Positions 1 through 10,475 of a DNA stretch of 64,000 bases are shown piece by piece. The DNA lies in NCBI GenBank assembly GCA_031763025.1, contig JASSKH010000012.1:3286001-3350000 (forward strand), written 5' to 3'. The DNA is from Macrocystis pyrifera (Eukaryota; Sar; Phaeophyceae; Laminariales; Laminariaceae). The first letter of the stretch is position 1. Each line of letters starts with the position of its first letter. Under the pieces are notes generated by a model. It did not search any database. It saw nothing but the letters and a program-made list of their open reading frames with translations, and had not been told where the DNA came from. A program made the position numbers and the translations under genes.

Positions 1-245
1 ACTTGGCCCCTCGGCAGGGGCAGGTCTCGCCAGTGGGGACCACGTTGTCCCCAACGGCAGCGGAGTACCTTGTCGAGGCCCGACGGGGAGTGAATAGGCG
101 GTGCCAGCACTGGAGGCCGCTGACAATGCCCCCTCCCGGGCGCTTGGCTGCCGAGAGCTTGGGACTAGATCGCCTGGCCTGCCGCCGGAACGACCCCTAC
201 TGCTCCGAACCACCACCTGTGATTGAGGTTTCGCTGCTGCTGTAG

Positions 246-548
246 CAACGGCTTCTCCGTGCGCGGGCTGCTGCTTCTGCCGCTGCTACTGCAGTGGCCT
301 CCGACCTCTTTTTCTCCCCGCGGGCATCCCGTGACATCCTGCGAGTGTTGTGCTTGGATACAGCAGCAGTGGCAGAGATGATTGAAGTTGGCGTGGTCGA
401 AGATTTTCGCGCTGCTGCTGCTGCTGCCCCCGCGCGAGGTGTCGTCGTTGATTGCCTCGATGTCATCCTAAGCACGCAGACACCAAGCACCGCCCAAATG
501 CTTAGAACGGCACACAGAGTATGCAGAGCTCACAGAGTGCTGTGGTGA
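246..548 (+). CDS. Candidate 3'-terminal exon of an unidentified gene
   Basis: An open frame begins directly after a pyrimidine-rich CTGCTGCTGTAG acceptor at 245 and runs about 100 codons to TGA at 546-548. The start is alanine- and arginine-rich (RLLRARAAAASAAA). The middle is more protein-like, with an SRDILRVLCLDTAAVAEMI stretch, then a six-alanine run and a VVVDCLDVIL segment. Third codon positions are GC-rich and the frame has no in-frame ATG near its start, which suits a last exon of a gene entering from the left. The alanine and serine runs come from GCT/CAG repeats, so a chance frame through low-complexity DNA is possible. No family recognised. Confidence 0.3.
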   Translation, partial: QRLLRARAAASAAATAVASDLFFSPRASRDILRVLCLDTAAVAEMIEVGVVEDFRAAAAAAPARGVVVDCLDVILSTQTPSTAQMLRTAHRVCRAHRVLW

Positions 549-1088
549 GGTAGTTGGCAGAGTCACCCCGTCGCCGCAGCTGGATCCCGTATGCTCTGGA
601 GATCAGAGAGAGATGAGATGGGTTTGACGCGGCGTTTGATGCAACGCGAGCGATTCGTTTTGAACAGGAATGCCACCTGGAATCGTGGGAAACACGTGCG
701 ATTTTTTTTTTTTTTTTTTCACGAACTCTAAAGAAACGTCTTTCGTAGATATCGTAGAGTTTGGCAGTTATTATATACCGGCCAGTATACGCAGTTATTA
801 CTGAAGTGCCTGGCACCACATATACACAGCAGAGTGCATAACTGCAGTATGAACAGACTCATCGTGCAGCTTGAAACCATGCCGTATATTCATGATGATG
901 AGCGCGAGGAAGGGCTCGACCAAACCTTGAAAGCGATGTTTACTTACTGGTTGGTAAGTCGGTTGGTACTACTGCTGTGGTTGGGTCATTGTGGCGGTGT
1001 GCGTTGTAAGTCCGGTTTATCACAATATCTTTGCAGCTTGAAATACTTGTAAAATTCGGTAAAAATGGAATATAGACGAGGCGTATTA
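549..1088. other. No gene recognised
   Basis: Apart from a run of 19 T near 702-720 and scattered CTGCAG/ACAGCAG motifs I see no exon, RNA gene or element end here. Confidence 0.5.
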
Positions 1089-1165
1089 CGCAGCTTGCAA
1101 AGTTGAGTATCAACTATTTAATCAGTCGAACACACAGCTGACGTTTTTTAAAAAAATTATAAAAT
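1089..1165 (+). repeat. Left arm of a dispersed inverted repeat (partner 6709-6784)
   Basis: The reverse complement of 6709-6784 matches this stretch over about 75 bp with few differences. The match starts with CGCAGCTTGCAAAGTTGAG and continues through a TCAACTATTTAATCAGTCGA block and an AGCTGACG block into an A/T-rich end. The two arms face each other and may be the termini of one 5.7-kb element that other repeats have since invaded. Confidence 0.75.
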
Positions 1166-1649
1166 TCCATCCACCTGTCTGTGCCGCATGCTGTAGGACG
1201 GCCGTATAGATATGGCAGAGCTTGACACTTGGCACATGACCGTATGCCAACCGAAAGATCCGCAAGTACTCTGATCTTCTTGACTCTTTACATCGATTAA
1301 ATCCGGGCGGGCACAATCAGGGAGGACTGAACTCCACCTTGAGAAACGGAACCCACTCACCTCTGGCCCGGTTGATTTGCGGTCGTATATAATGCTCTCC
1401 TGTTTGTTGTTGGGTCATCGACGTTGCGTCAGGCGTATTCTCATTTCTCAACTCGTTGTTGATTTTTATTGTGAGTTGTTTGACTATAATGATACTCGCA
1501 GACGAGGCGGGAAAGCCATCGATCTCTATTGTCAGCCACAATAGATTGCGTGAGGTGTCTATAGATCGATAGCCAGCCATTGTTGACCGCGATGGACTGC
1601 ATATGTGCAAGATATATATCCATTGATAACCATTAAAATTTGTGGGTAA

Positions 1650-2411
1650 GGGCCACTCCTAACGAACAAAAAAAATCACGATTCGTGATATTTTTGTCGT
1701 GAATCGTGATTTTTTTGTCGTGAATCACGACAAAAAAAATCACGATTCATGACACCAATTTTTTTAGCTTTTCCCTAAAAAAAACAAAATCACGATTCGT
1801 GACATTTGTCGTGCCTCAAAATACGCCTGATCAAGGCACTACTCAACCCACGCGCACCAACGGTATCCGATGGTCGGTATAGGGGCATGGCAGACTCTGC
1901 TTCGTACGCCGCTTGTGGACAACGGGCGGCTACCCAAAGACACTGCTGGGCCCGGGCTAACAAGGAGGTTGTGGCCTCGAAATTTCCAGGAGGAGGAGCC
2001 ACTGCTGGAAGACAAACGCGAAAATGACCTGGGGATGTCACAGGCCAGGCCGAGCAGACGGCCTGCGAGATGGAATCTCGCGAAACGAGCTTGGCCGACG
2101 GCCGGTGAAGTTGGAATCTCGCAGGCTGGGTCAGGCTTCGGCCCGCGATTCGAATATGTCACGGGCTGGGCCAGGTGCGGACGGCCCAGCCCGGCCTGGC
2201 CGTGCCCCACTCTCGAGAGTTTGCCCCACACCCCCAAAAAACGTTGGGTTTGAAATATCAGAACTTCAACTATTTGAAAATATCACGAAACGCGACGTTT
2301 TTTTTTTTTTTCGGCTTTTTTCGTTAGAACTGAAATGTCACGGATCGTGATCTTTTGGCATGCCTAAAAATCACGAATCGTGATTTTAATTCGGTTCGTT
2401 AGGAATGGCCC
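1650..2411. mobile_element. Harbinger-type MITE, 762 bp, TAA target-site duplication
   Basis: The element starts GGGCCACTCCTAACGAAC and ends GTTCGTTAGGAATGGCCC, near-perfect 18-bp terminal inverted repeats. It is flanked on both sides by TAA (1647-1649 and 2412-2414). A 3-bp T-N-A duplication with GGGCC-type ends is the hallmark of PIF/Harbinger elements. No transposase frame is present, so it is non-autonomous. Both subterminal regions are packed with short palindromes built on TCACGATTCGTGA separated by A or T runs; the centre is GC-rich. A second member with related ends lies at 50105-50886. Confidence 0.8.
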
Positions 2412-2488
2412 TAACTGGGGAGTATATACTACTGCTGTCAATCGATATAGGATGACAGCCAGTTCCACTAACTATTTGTTATGTACAA

Positions 2489-3030
2489 CTAGTTAACACC
2501 CCGGACAGCTCATGAGCTAGCTCATCTATCTTGTATAGCTCAAGCTTCGAAAACATGTGCAGATGAGCTACCGCCTATAGCTCAAGCCGGGGGAAACATG
2601 TGTAGCTCATGTAGCTCCCTTAGCTCATCTCGGGGGCAGATGAGCTAGCTCATGCAGCTCCTATAGCTCAGCCTGGGCAAATGTGTGTAGATGAGCTATC
2701 ATCTATAGCTCAAGCTTTGAAAACATGACATATGTGCAGATGAGCTACCAACTATAGCTCAAGCCAGGAGAAACATGTGTAGCTCATGTAGCTCCTATAG
2801 CTCATCTCGGAGGTAGATGAGCTAGCTCATGTAGCTCCTATAGCTCAGTCTAGGAAAATATGTGTAGATGAGCTATCCCCTATAGCTCAAGCCTTCAAAA
2901 CATGTGCAGATGAGCTACCACCTATAGCTCAAGCAGTAAAAACATGTGCAGATGAGCTATCGCCGATAGCTCACCCCGGAGAACGTAATCTTAGCTCATG
3001 TACGCAGCTCATTGTAGCTCTTTCTCGGCA
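2489..3030. repeat. AGCTCA minisatellite, copy 1
   Basis: About 15 imperfect units of roughly 30-40 bp follow the pattern GATGAGCTAYCRCCTATAGC, then TCAAGC, a short variable part and AAAACATGTGCA. The left edge reads CTAGTTAACACCCCGGACAG followed by CTCATGAGCTAGCTC. The inverse of that edge closes the second array at 25189, so the array seems to be the body of an element with terminal inverted repeats. The right terminus is missing here. Confidence 0.8.
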
Positions 3031-3100
3031 ACATTTGCGTGTAAGATAACTACTAGCTGAAAAAGCCCACCCTCAGGGACAAGTGCGCATGTATTTTTTG

Positions 3101-3164
3101 ATAGGGTTTCCCCGTATTTTTTACAAAACGCCGTGAAAGAACGTCGCGGAGAACGTCGTCTCAG
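3101..3164 (+). repeat. Dispersed terminal-repeat motif (partner 23188-23236)
   Basis: ATAGGGTTTCCCCGT at 3101-3115 followed by ACGTCGCGGAGAACGTCGTC at 3141-3160 reappears in inverse orientation at 23191-23236. The shared edge suggests the end of a transposon family not otherwise identified. Confidence 0.5.
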
Positions 3165-3274
3165 TTTCTAAAATATCGTCGTGAAGTTCGCCGTGACGTT
3201 TGAAGGACAGTTTGGCGAGTAGTCTGCGAAAGTTATGGAGATCTCGCCGCTCGTGCCTTTTCGTGAACAACGAA

Positions 3275-3403
3275 GTAGAGGTCGGTATCACTTCTGAAAA
3301 CGCTCTGATATGATATATGATATATTTGTAAAAAAAAAGTGATATATGATATGATATGATATATCATATCATATCATATATCATATCATATGATATGATA
3401 TGA
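3275..3403 (+). repeat. GATATGATAT palindromic array with GTCGGTATC flank, left copy
   Basis: A tract made of GATAT, CATAT and TGATAT steps forms many overlapping self-complementary blocks. It is preceded by GTAGAGGTCGGTATCA at 3275-3290. The same flank lies in reverse at 6645-6659, next to a second array at 6488-6649. The DNA could extrude as cruciforms. Confidence 0.75.
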
Positions 3404-4600
3404 CAGAAAACCCTCCCAAAAGCGCCCGAGAATCTCCCGAGATCCACTTTTTTCTTCGAAGTTCCGAGTTCTTCGAAATACCCTGACATGGCTCTAGCTA
3501 ATCTAGCTCGCACACAAGGAGCCATCATAGCTTGTCTGCTGTAGTCCACAGCAGCAGTCGTTCTCACGGCATGGTCTTCTTTGTGGTTCGCGTTGAAGTT
3601 GGAGTTGTCATTGTTTAATCTTTATAACGAAGATTTTCGTATTTCGGCTTTTGCTTTTGTGTTAATATTAGTAAAAAGAAAGGCGGAGTGCTGCTGTTGA
3701 TTTCAGGGTAAAGATTCTAGTATGTGTCGTCAGTGTTATATTGCAGTCTTCATGATACTCTATTTTGAGGACAAGCGGTTGAAATCGTCTGGTGATTGCA
3801 CACAGCTAGCTGCTGCTGTGCATGCCTTGGGCCCGAGGTATTCCTGATTGTTGCGTGCGTAATACCTTATAGCAATGTGCGCCTTGTTTATTCCGTGGAA
3901 GCGAAATATATGCTGTTGCACCACCATGTACGTACGTACGTGGTACGTATGTACCCCTAGTATAGCTGGTATTTTATACTGGTATAAAACTAAGAAAGCA
4001 CGTTATAATAATATAGCCTACCAGGTACTATACTGCTGTATATAGTATAGGTGTTGTAGGCGAGTAGAGCCTGGTAGAGGAGTTAAATATATACTACTAA
4101 ATACCAATTAAAAAAATGTTAAGGTTTCCAACAACTATAATTGGTGGTAATGAGGCGCGACCTCAGCAATACCTGCAGTAGTCATATCTGCGATGCATCA
4201 TGCACAAAACATTTATTTGATTTGTGCTGAACCAACACGAACGAACATCTACTGCTGCTGCTGCTGTACCTACTACCTATACGCCGTCGTTGGTGAATCT
4301 CATAACCGTAAATATTCTTGGCATCATATCCTGCTCTTGAAAAACACAGACAGCACAGCAGTACGGACACACCTGTAACAAATACCAGGTACTGGATTTT
4401 TTCGTGTGTATCCTGGTATTTCCACCTCGAAATCCGGCATAGTAATTTGAAGACGAAAATATGTACTACTGCTGTGTGACCACGGAACTGGCTGTCGACG
4501 GGTGGAAAGAACAAGACGACAAATAGACACACACCTGATATATATTTTTTCTTTTTCCGTTTTTCCAACAGCAAGTGTTTTCTGGTTGAAATTCGGCATA
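3404..4600. other. No gene recognised
   Basis: This stretch holds scattered CTGCTG/CAGCAG and GTAC-rich motifs, for example four successive GTAC steps near 3927-3941. I see no supported exon, RNA gene or element boundary. Confidence 0.4.
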
Positions 4601-4609
4601 ATTAATTTG

Positions 4610-5600
4610 AACACGAAAAATCTGCATCTGAAAATATTTGTCCAACAGAAGACGCTTCTTTCTCGTAGCAGGTGCCACCACTACTTGCTTGTACTGATGT
4701 ACGACATCTACATACAGCAGCTGTGTTTCTCCAGCAACAAAAACAGCAGCATCAGCAGTAGCAGTGGGACGCACGAGGCCAGGGTCAGCGTCGATGTACG
4801 CTCGGCGGCTCGGCTCGTCAATCTAACCCTTGAACCCTTTGTACACATCTACAGCAGCAGAAGTGTTTCTCCAGCAACAAAACAGCAGCAGCAGTAGCAG
4901 TAGGACACACGACGCCAGGGTCAGCGTCGCTGTACGCTCGGCGTGTCAATCTCACCCCTTGAACCCTTTGTACACGTACTCGATTTTGTCCTGTGTTGGT
5001 TTTGAACTCGAAATTCGGCATAATAATTTCAAGACGAAAAATCTGCACTCGACGTGCTCTGTCCAAGAGAGAACTTCTCGTAGCAGGTAGCAGGTGCCAC
5101 CGCTACTACTGATGATGTACGACATCTACAGCAGAGCTTCTCCAGCAGCAAAACAGCAGCAGCAGTAGGACACACGAGGCCAGGTCAGCGTCGCTGTACG
5201 CTCGGCTTGTGTGTGAACCCTTTGTACATGTGTTTCCTGGTCCCGAACTCATAATTTGAAGACGAAAAATCTACAATCTGACGTGTGTCCAGCAGAGCGC
5301 AAAATAATTTCAAGACGAAAAATCTGCACTCGACGTGCTCTGTCCAAGAGAGAACTTCTCGTAGCAGGTAGCAGGTGCCACCGCTACTACAGATGATGTA
5401 CGACATCTACAGCAGAGCTTCTCCAGCAGCAAAAAACAGCAGCAGCAGCAGGACACACGAGGCCAGGTCAGCGTCGCTGTACGCTCGGATTGTGTGTGAA
5501 CCCTTCGTACATGTGTTTCCTGGTCCCGAACTCATAATTTGTAAGACGAAAAATCTACAATCTGACGTGTGTCCAGCAGAGCTTCTTCTAGCAGTGCCAC
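4610..5600. repeat. Four-copy degenerate tandem array
   Basis: A block containing GGACACACGAGGCCAGGTCA and GCGTCGCTGTACGCTCGG recurs at about 4769, 4903, 5168 and 5451. Copies are joined by shared CAGCAGCAAAACAGCAGCAG and GACGAAAAATCTGCACTCGA stretches. The last two copies (about 5080-5310 and 5340-5590) are nearly identical with a period of about 282 bp; the first two are shorter and more diverged. Apparent long frames across the array are read-through of the repeat. Confidence 0.7.
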
Positions 5601-6004
5601 CACTACTACTACTGCTGTACAACAACTATTATACAGCAGATACTCTCCTGCTTCTCAGTCCCCTCATCAGCAGGAGGATGGGCCTGCAGCATGTCTCGGG
5701 GACATTACCCGAACGCTCGTTGCTGTGGACAGACACAGTCTGCCTACCTACGAGTACTCGTAGAGCTAGCTGGGTTTCAAAATATAATGTGTTGTTGGTT
5801 CTGTGTTTTTTCAACATGGCCCAGCACCAACATGTGCCTACACACGTTGCCACACCTAACTCGAGCTGCTGTGAACGACTTACCACCGCACCAGCACCAG
5901 GAGGTCTGTTTTGTGTGTGCGCGTCCACAGAGCCCGCCGGGACTGGAATTGGTGCGGTGTGCGTCGAGGGCGGTGGTCAAACGTTGCCCAAAAAAATGTT
6001 GAAT

Positions 6005-6053
6005 CACACACACATACACGCTCACCACACACACACACACACACACATACAGA
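6005..6053. repeat. (CA)n microsatellite
   Basis: Imperfect CACA tract interrupted by TACACGCT and CC. Confidence 0.8.
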
Positions 6054-6100
6054 GAAACTCAAAACAAGGCACCCCACGCTCGTATCCGAGCCGCTATGAA

Positions 6101-6143
6101 GAGGCTTTTTTTTTCTTGGAAAATTCCAAGAAAAAAAAGGCTC
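6101..6143. repeat. Near-perfect 43-bp hairpin
   Basis: GAGGC, nine T and CTTGGAA are followed by the mirror complement TTCCAAG, eight A and GGCTC. It would fold as a tight stem with almost no loop. Nothing indicates a transcription unit, so this may be a short fold-back rather than a terminator. Confidence 0.6.
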
Positions 6144-6487
6144 GCCCGCTTTTAGCGCGCTTCGCGCGCCTCATTATAATAACTCTCGGCATCATGCCAC
6201 ATGAATACATCATTATTGCTACTGATGCTACTTTATGCTGCTCTTCTCGCTGGCTGTGTGTGTGTGCATCATCACCCACCTTTCGTCCCAGCTTGTGCTC
6301 GAAAACGTTATACGAGTAATATATACGGTTCGCCCTACTATTACTGACTGACGCTGGACACATGTTTGACTATTGAAATATGTGCTTACCAGCAGTGCAA
6401 GAAGAGCATTACACCCCACCCCAACCCAAGAACGTCCTTGGCTACTGCTGTGTGGCCTCAAAGAAAGCTGAAATCGTGACTTTTATT

Positions 6488-6659
6488 CCATATCATATCA
6501 CATATCATATCATATGATATGATATATCGATATCATATCATATGATATGATACGATATGATATATCATATCACGGGTTTTTTTTGTGATATTGATACGCT
6601 TATATCATATCACATATCATATAATATATCACATTTTGTGATATGATACCGACCTCTAC
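6488..6659 (-). repeat. GATATGATAT palindromic array, right copy (inverse orientation)
   Basis: Runs of ATATCATATCATATGATAT and a variant block after GGGTTTTTTTTGTGATATTG end at GATACCGACCTCTAC, the reverse complement of the flank of the array at 3275-3403. The order of motifs is mirrored relative to the left copy. Confidence 0.75.
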
Positions 6660-6708
6660 AACGAAGGCCCGGTTTTTGCTAACAGCTGCTCAAAACTGGC
6701 GCTACTGC

Positions 6709-6784
6709 CATTTTATAAATTTTGAAATACGTCAGCTGTGAGTTCGACTGATTAAATAGTTGATACTCAACTTTGCAAGCTGCG
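6709..6784 (-). repeat. Right arm of dispersed inverted repeat (partner 1089-1165)
   Basis: Reverse complement of 1089-1165 over about 75 bp. It lies only about 50 bp outside the GATACCGACCTCTAC flank of the inner array. Confidence 0.75.
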
Positions 6785-7827
6785 CTGCCATTGTACACCC
6801 CTTCCGTTCGTGGGTCCAATCACGTGTGTGTTGTTTACTGGATGCCTGAAGATCGTACAGCAGCAGTTGCCGCACGTACGAGTACATACAGCAAACAGCA
6901 CTTCCTACCAGGTGTCATACCTGGTGTAAAACACTCGTACCTGGTCATTACAGCACAGCAGTAGTACATCTTAAAAAACGCAAAATCACGTAGGCAGCGA
7001 TGCAGCGATCCTCCGTGCATGTAGCTTCGTACATCATACGAAGGCCATATGCTCCGAATGACCCGCTACATACAACCCCAAGCATATATATCCTGCTGCG
7101 GTACCGCCGCCTGCGTTAGTCCCCCCCTGCTCATCCTCGTCCTTGTGTGATCTGCCTCCTCCACCCCGCTCGAACCTCCAACCACTGTGACAGCAGCAGC
7201 TCCCCCACCCCTCGTGCTCACAAATTACAACTCTGGTGAGAGTCCCAGCGAGCCACTTTGAAAACTATCACCCATACGCACAGAAGAGCCGTTGCTCCCG
7301 GTCGCCCTCACTGGCCCAACGCCACCCCCCTCCACCCCCAGTCCGGCATGCTGCGGCTCTCCATACCCTTCGCGACGGCCTAGGCTCTGCGGGGTGCGAG
7401 TACGAAGGGAATGTCTTGCGCTCGTTGTTGGTGTGGTTGCATGCCCCTTGCTGCGTGCACCCGAGGACATGTTACCGTCGACAAGAAACTCAACTGGCGA
7501 TCAGCGCAGAGCTGTAGATGGGTCGCACCCAAACAGAAAGCAGGATCTCCTGCGGTGCCGGCCGGCCCCACGTTGAAGCGGTATTGTCGTCGTGGTTTAC
7601 ACTGCTGCTGTGGATTGCTTTCAGCGACCCAGATGAGTAGGGATGCCAAGGTTGGGATATATATATGGAGCAGGGGCGGATGGGCTGGGTGCGGTCTGTT
7701 CGCAGCTGTTCACCCTCACGACGAAAAAAAAACAGGCCGTAAAAGTACCTCTCGTGAGATTTTTTCGTCGTGGTAAAATTCCCAGATTTTCGTATTTTTA
7801 CGGATAATAAAGCGGCGTAACCTCGAG
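6785..7827. other. No supported gene; one weak minus-strand frame
   Basis: An 81-codon minus-strand frame (7225-7470) is rich in Gly, Ser, Arg and Pro and could be a disordered exon, but it has no clear splice signals or family. The rest is CTGCTG-rich and unassigned. Confidence 0.3.
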
Positions 7828-7922
7828 ACGTCTTTTTTTTGGGACCTGGTATAAGTACCCCATGGGGTACGTGGATAAAAAGTACCCCAAAAGAGGTACT
7901 TTTAAAAGTGCACGTACCCCAA
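7828..7922 (+). repeat. 95-bp dispersed repeat (inverse copy at 23096-23188)
   Basis: The stretch contains the palindrome GTACCCCATGGGGTAC, then GTGGATAAAAAGTACCCC and ACTTTTAAAAGTGCACGTAC. The reverse complement of 23096-23188 agrees at all but a few positions. High similarity of two copies 15 kb apart implies recent spread. No coding potential. Confidence 0.8.
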
Positions 7923-8302
7923 ACAAACCATAGGGTTTCTACAGTGTACTCGTAGTGCATTTCGTTTGTGCCGGTAAGATCCCCCACGCCACGCCGGGCC
8001 ATCGCCTATCGACACGTCTGGTCCGTTCCCGTCCCAGCTTCCACTCGCCAGCACCGCAGAGCAAGCCAAACGGAAAACACCCCAAGCCAAGGAAACAGCA
8101 GCTAGAAGCACACGCACAGCTCTCCATCGGCGGGCACTGCAGGCAATTAGAGCGGTAAAGAGAGAGGCTTCAGAGCTTCGAGCCAGCAAGCCTGGTAGGG
8201 AAGTCTTCTGCTGTAGCAAGCGCCAACCTACCCCAACAGCAATAGAAGGTTAGCAGTCCTCGTCTAAGTGCTGATGTTGTTGTAATACCTCGTCGAGACA
8301 GC

Positions 8303-8830
8303 TTGTTCCGGGTTATCTCCTCGCCAAACAGAGCAGATACAACCAACCTGTTGTGGCGGGCTGACCGGTCTATTTTTTGTAATTTGAATTTGAAATATTT
8401 CAAGGGCTTGACTTCTTACGTACGTACAAAACTCACATTCTCTCATCCTTCCGAGAATACTCTGCTTCGCGGGCGGCCAGAGAAGATACAACCAACTTGT
8501 TTGTTACCGTTTTTTTTGTTAATTTGCATTTTGAAATATGTACAAGGACTCCGCTTGGCGGGCGGCCAACGCCGCGCGCTGCGCTCGCGAAGGGACACGT
8601 CAAACGGAATTGCGAAGGAAGTACACACTTGCGCGAATCTGGCGACTTAAAAATGACAATATCTCCATGCAACATTGTGCAGCTGCTGTTGTTGGGTCTC
8701 GCACCTGCAGCAGTAGGCATGCGAACATACTTGTGCGAATTTGGCGACTACAAAATGACAATAGCTCCATCATGCAACATTGTGCATCTGCTGTTGTTTT
8801 GGTCTCGCACCTGCAGCAGTAGGCGCGCGC
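8303..8830. repeat. Two successive diverged tandem duplications
   Basis: Segments near 8330-8410 and 8480-8560 share AGATACAACCAACYTGTT and a TTTGAAATAT stretch (period about 150 bp). Segments 8622-8724 and 8725-8822 share TGACAATATCTCCATGCAAC-like and TCTCGCACCTGCAGCAGTAG blocks (period about 105 bp). Confidence 0.65.
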
Positions 8831-9153
8831 ACACAAGGAACGTTGATTCCCATGGCATCGGCCTGACAGCGTTCATGTGTTTTTTTCACAACCAACCCTC
8901 CTGAGATATCCGAGGTGGAAGTTGTATTCCGGGTAGATGATGTAGGGGTCTGATCAGGTGTATCTCGACACGTGATATTTGACACGAATGGTGTTTTGCG
9001 TTGTCATGAATCCTTACGCACTTGACGTGTTGATTCGAGGTAGTGTCGGCATTCACGATTCATAGCAACAATACCACGAACGGTGTTTTTCGTCGGTCGT
9101 CAAGAACGTCCGGTGCTTCGTCTGAACGGCAGGAGCAAGACGAGGACAGCATC

Positions 9154-9249
9154 ATGGCTGGACTTAAGAACAGTTCAACTCGGAAGAAAAACAGCAAGCG
9201 AAGGCATCAACGCAGGGACAGCAAGACAAAGCTTAGCGAGACGGGCAAG
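9154..9249 (+). CDS. Basic N-terminal exon of the MULE gene
   Basis: ATG at 9154 opens a 32-codon exon ending in a GTAAGA donor, phase 0. It is dominated by Lys/Arg (RKKNSKRRHQRR) and resembles a nuclear localisation segment. An upstream frame from 9043 exists, but this ATG gives the cleaner exon. Linkage to the downstream exons is inferred from proximity and strand. Confidence 0.35.
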
Positions 9250-9534
9250 GTAAGAAGAAGGCCGTCGATTTTCTCGTAGTAACTCGCAGAAAGGTAGAGA
9301 ATAGCGCCAAGCATCGGCACACCGGGCGTTGCGATGTAAACCTCGGTTAAAGGTTGGTTGCCGCTCCGTACTACCGTCGGGGCCTGCATCCACCGGGGCA
9401 ATTGTTGGAGCCATCGGCATAGTGAACATGCCGCATTTTTCGCCCAATGCGGACCTCCCTTTAATATTTGTACCGTCCTTCCCACGCCCTCCATTACTGT
9501 GGCAAGGTGATGTACCACTCGACCGTGGCGAAAA

Positions 9535-9735
9535 AAAACGGAGGAGCTGGAAGGCATGCTCAACAAACTCATCTATCCGCTAAACACTCGAGGTGGAGCC
9601 TCCAACCAGACTGCTACCTCCAAGCGTCAGCTCTCTAACTTCTGCACGGAGGAATGCACCGTACTGAAAGTGTTTGGCTGCCCCGTGGGCGAGCTTCCGA
9701 TCGTGCCGGACCATGTGGAGGAAGAGGCAGGTCGC
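9535..9735 (+). pseudogene. MULE-gene body exon with A-run frameshift
   Basis: An open frame includes TEELEGMLNKLIYPLNTR and NFCTEECTVLKVFGCPVGEL, with GC-rich third positions, and ends near an AGGCAG|GTCGCG junction. Upstream, GTGATGTACCACTCGACCGT continues the frame only if the run of eight A at 9531-9538 had seven. That suggests a one-base insertion or a homopolymer sequencing error. Confidence 0.4.
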
Positions 9736-10114
9736 GCCTTTTTTGGGGGGGTTGTGGCCCAGTTGTTTTGTGCTTGTACGCTCTCCTGATATACTAGACT
9801 GACTATGCGGCCGGCCAACGAGTTGGTGCTTGACCGAAGAGTCCCGTTTCGCGTTTCGCATCTGTAGGTTTTAGGTTGCCGGTGCGTCGCAACGCGTTTG
9901 GCCAAGTAAATTTTAGATCAGAGGATTTTTCAACCCCCATCGTCCTGTTGAAACCATGGCGGATCAGCGAATACACAGCATAAAGCACGTACCAGGAAAG
10001 TTGTTGTTGCCGACGTTCACTAATTCGTATCCGTAACGAATGCGCACCCGTACGGCCTGTTGGTCCCCGTGTTTCCGGTGTCATTCCCCAGGCCCGACAG
10101 TTGTTTGACGGTAG

Positions 10115-10459
10115 CGCCACACGGGTGCTGCTTTGGAGTTGCGTCAGGTGTGTCGCGCCTTCTACGTAGAAGGCGATGGAAACTGCTTGTGGCGTTCTAT
10201 TTCTCACGGCCTATGGGGCACCGATTACTTCTGGCCCCATGTGAAGCTCGTGGTGCTTGCGAAGGCCGCGAAGAACGCCGAGCAACTGGTGGGAGAGAAT
10301 CGTCACCTGCACCACTCCTGCCTATACTACAGTAACGCTGTTCTCGCGAAGTACCGAGTAGCCAACGACTGTAAGCAGGACGACTACGAAATGATGCTAC
10401 TGTCCGAGATTCTTCCCATGTGCCCGGACGGGGCGTGGGGTAGCCCTATCGAGTTGTAG
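10115..10459 (+). pseudogene. OTU-type cysteine peptidase domain, C-terminally truncated
   Basis: The frame contains the OTU catalytic signature EGDGNCLWRSISHGLWG, with the nucleophile Cys at 10184-10186. It continues through a long helix region (VKLVVLAKAAKNAEQL) to EILPMCPDGAWGSPIEL and then a TAG at 10457-10459. Known OTU proteases remove ubiquitin or similar modifiers and need a C-terminal His that should follow the GSPIEL strand; that part is missing. The next recognisable sequence, only about 25 bp later, is transposase core in another frame. A deletion therefore seems to have fused the middle of OTU to the middle of the transposase. OTU domains are known passengers of some eukaryotic transposons such as certain Helitrons; its presence beside a MULE core is seen here directly. 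Confidence 0.7.
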
Positions 10460-10475
10460 TGTATTCCCTCCCACC

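Noticed and set aside
2489..3030. CRISPR-like array of regularly spaced repeats
   Set aside because: Units are imperfect and spacers are themselves variants of the repeat; the context is eukaryotic.
5375..6319. 314-codon plus-strand frame
   Set aside because: It crosses the tandem array at 4610-5600, a CA microsatellite and a hairpin; composition follows the repeats and no domain is visible.
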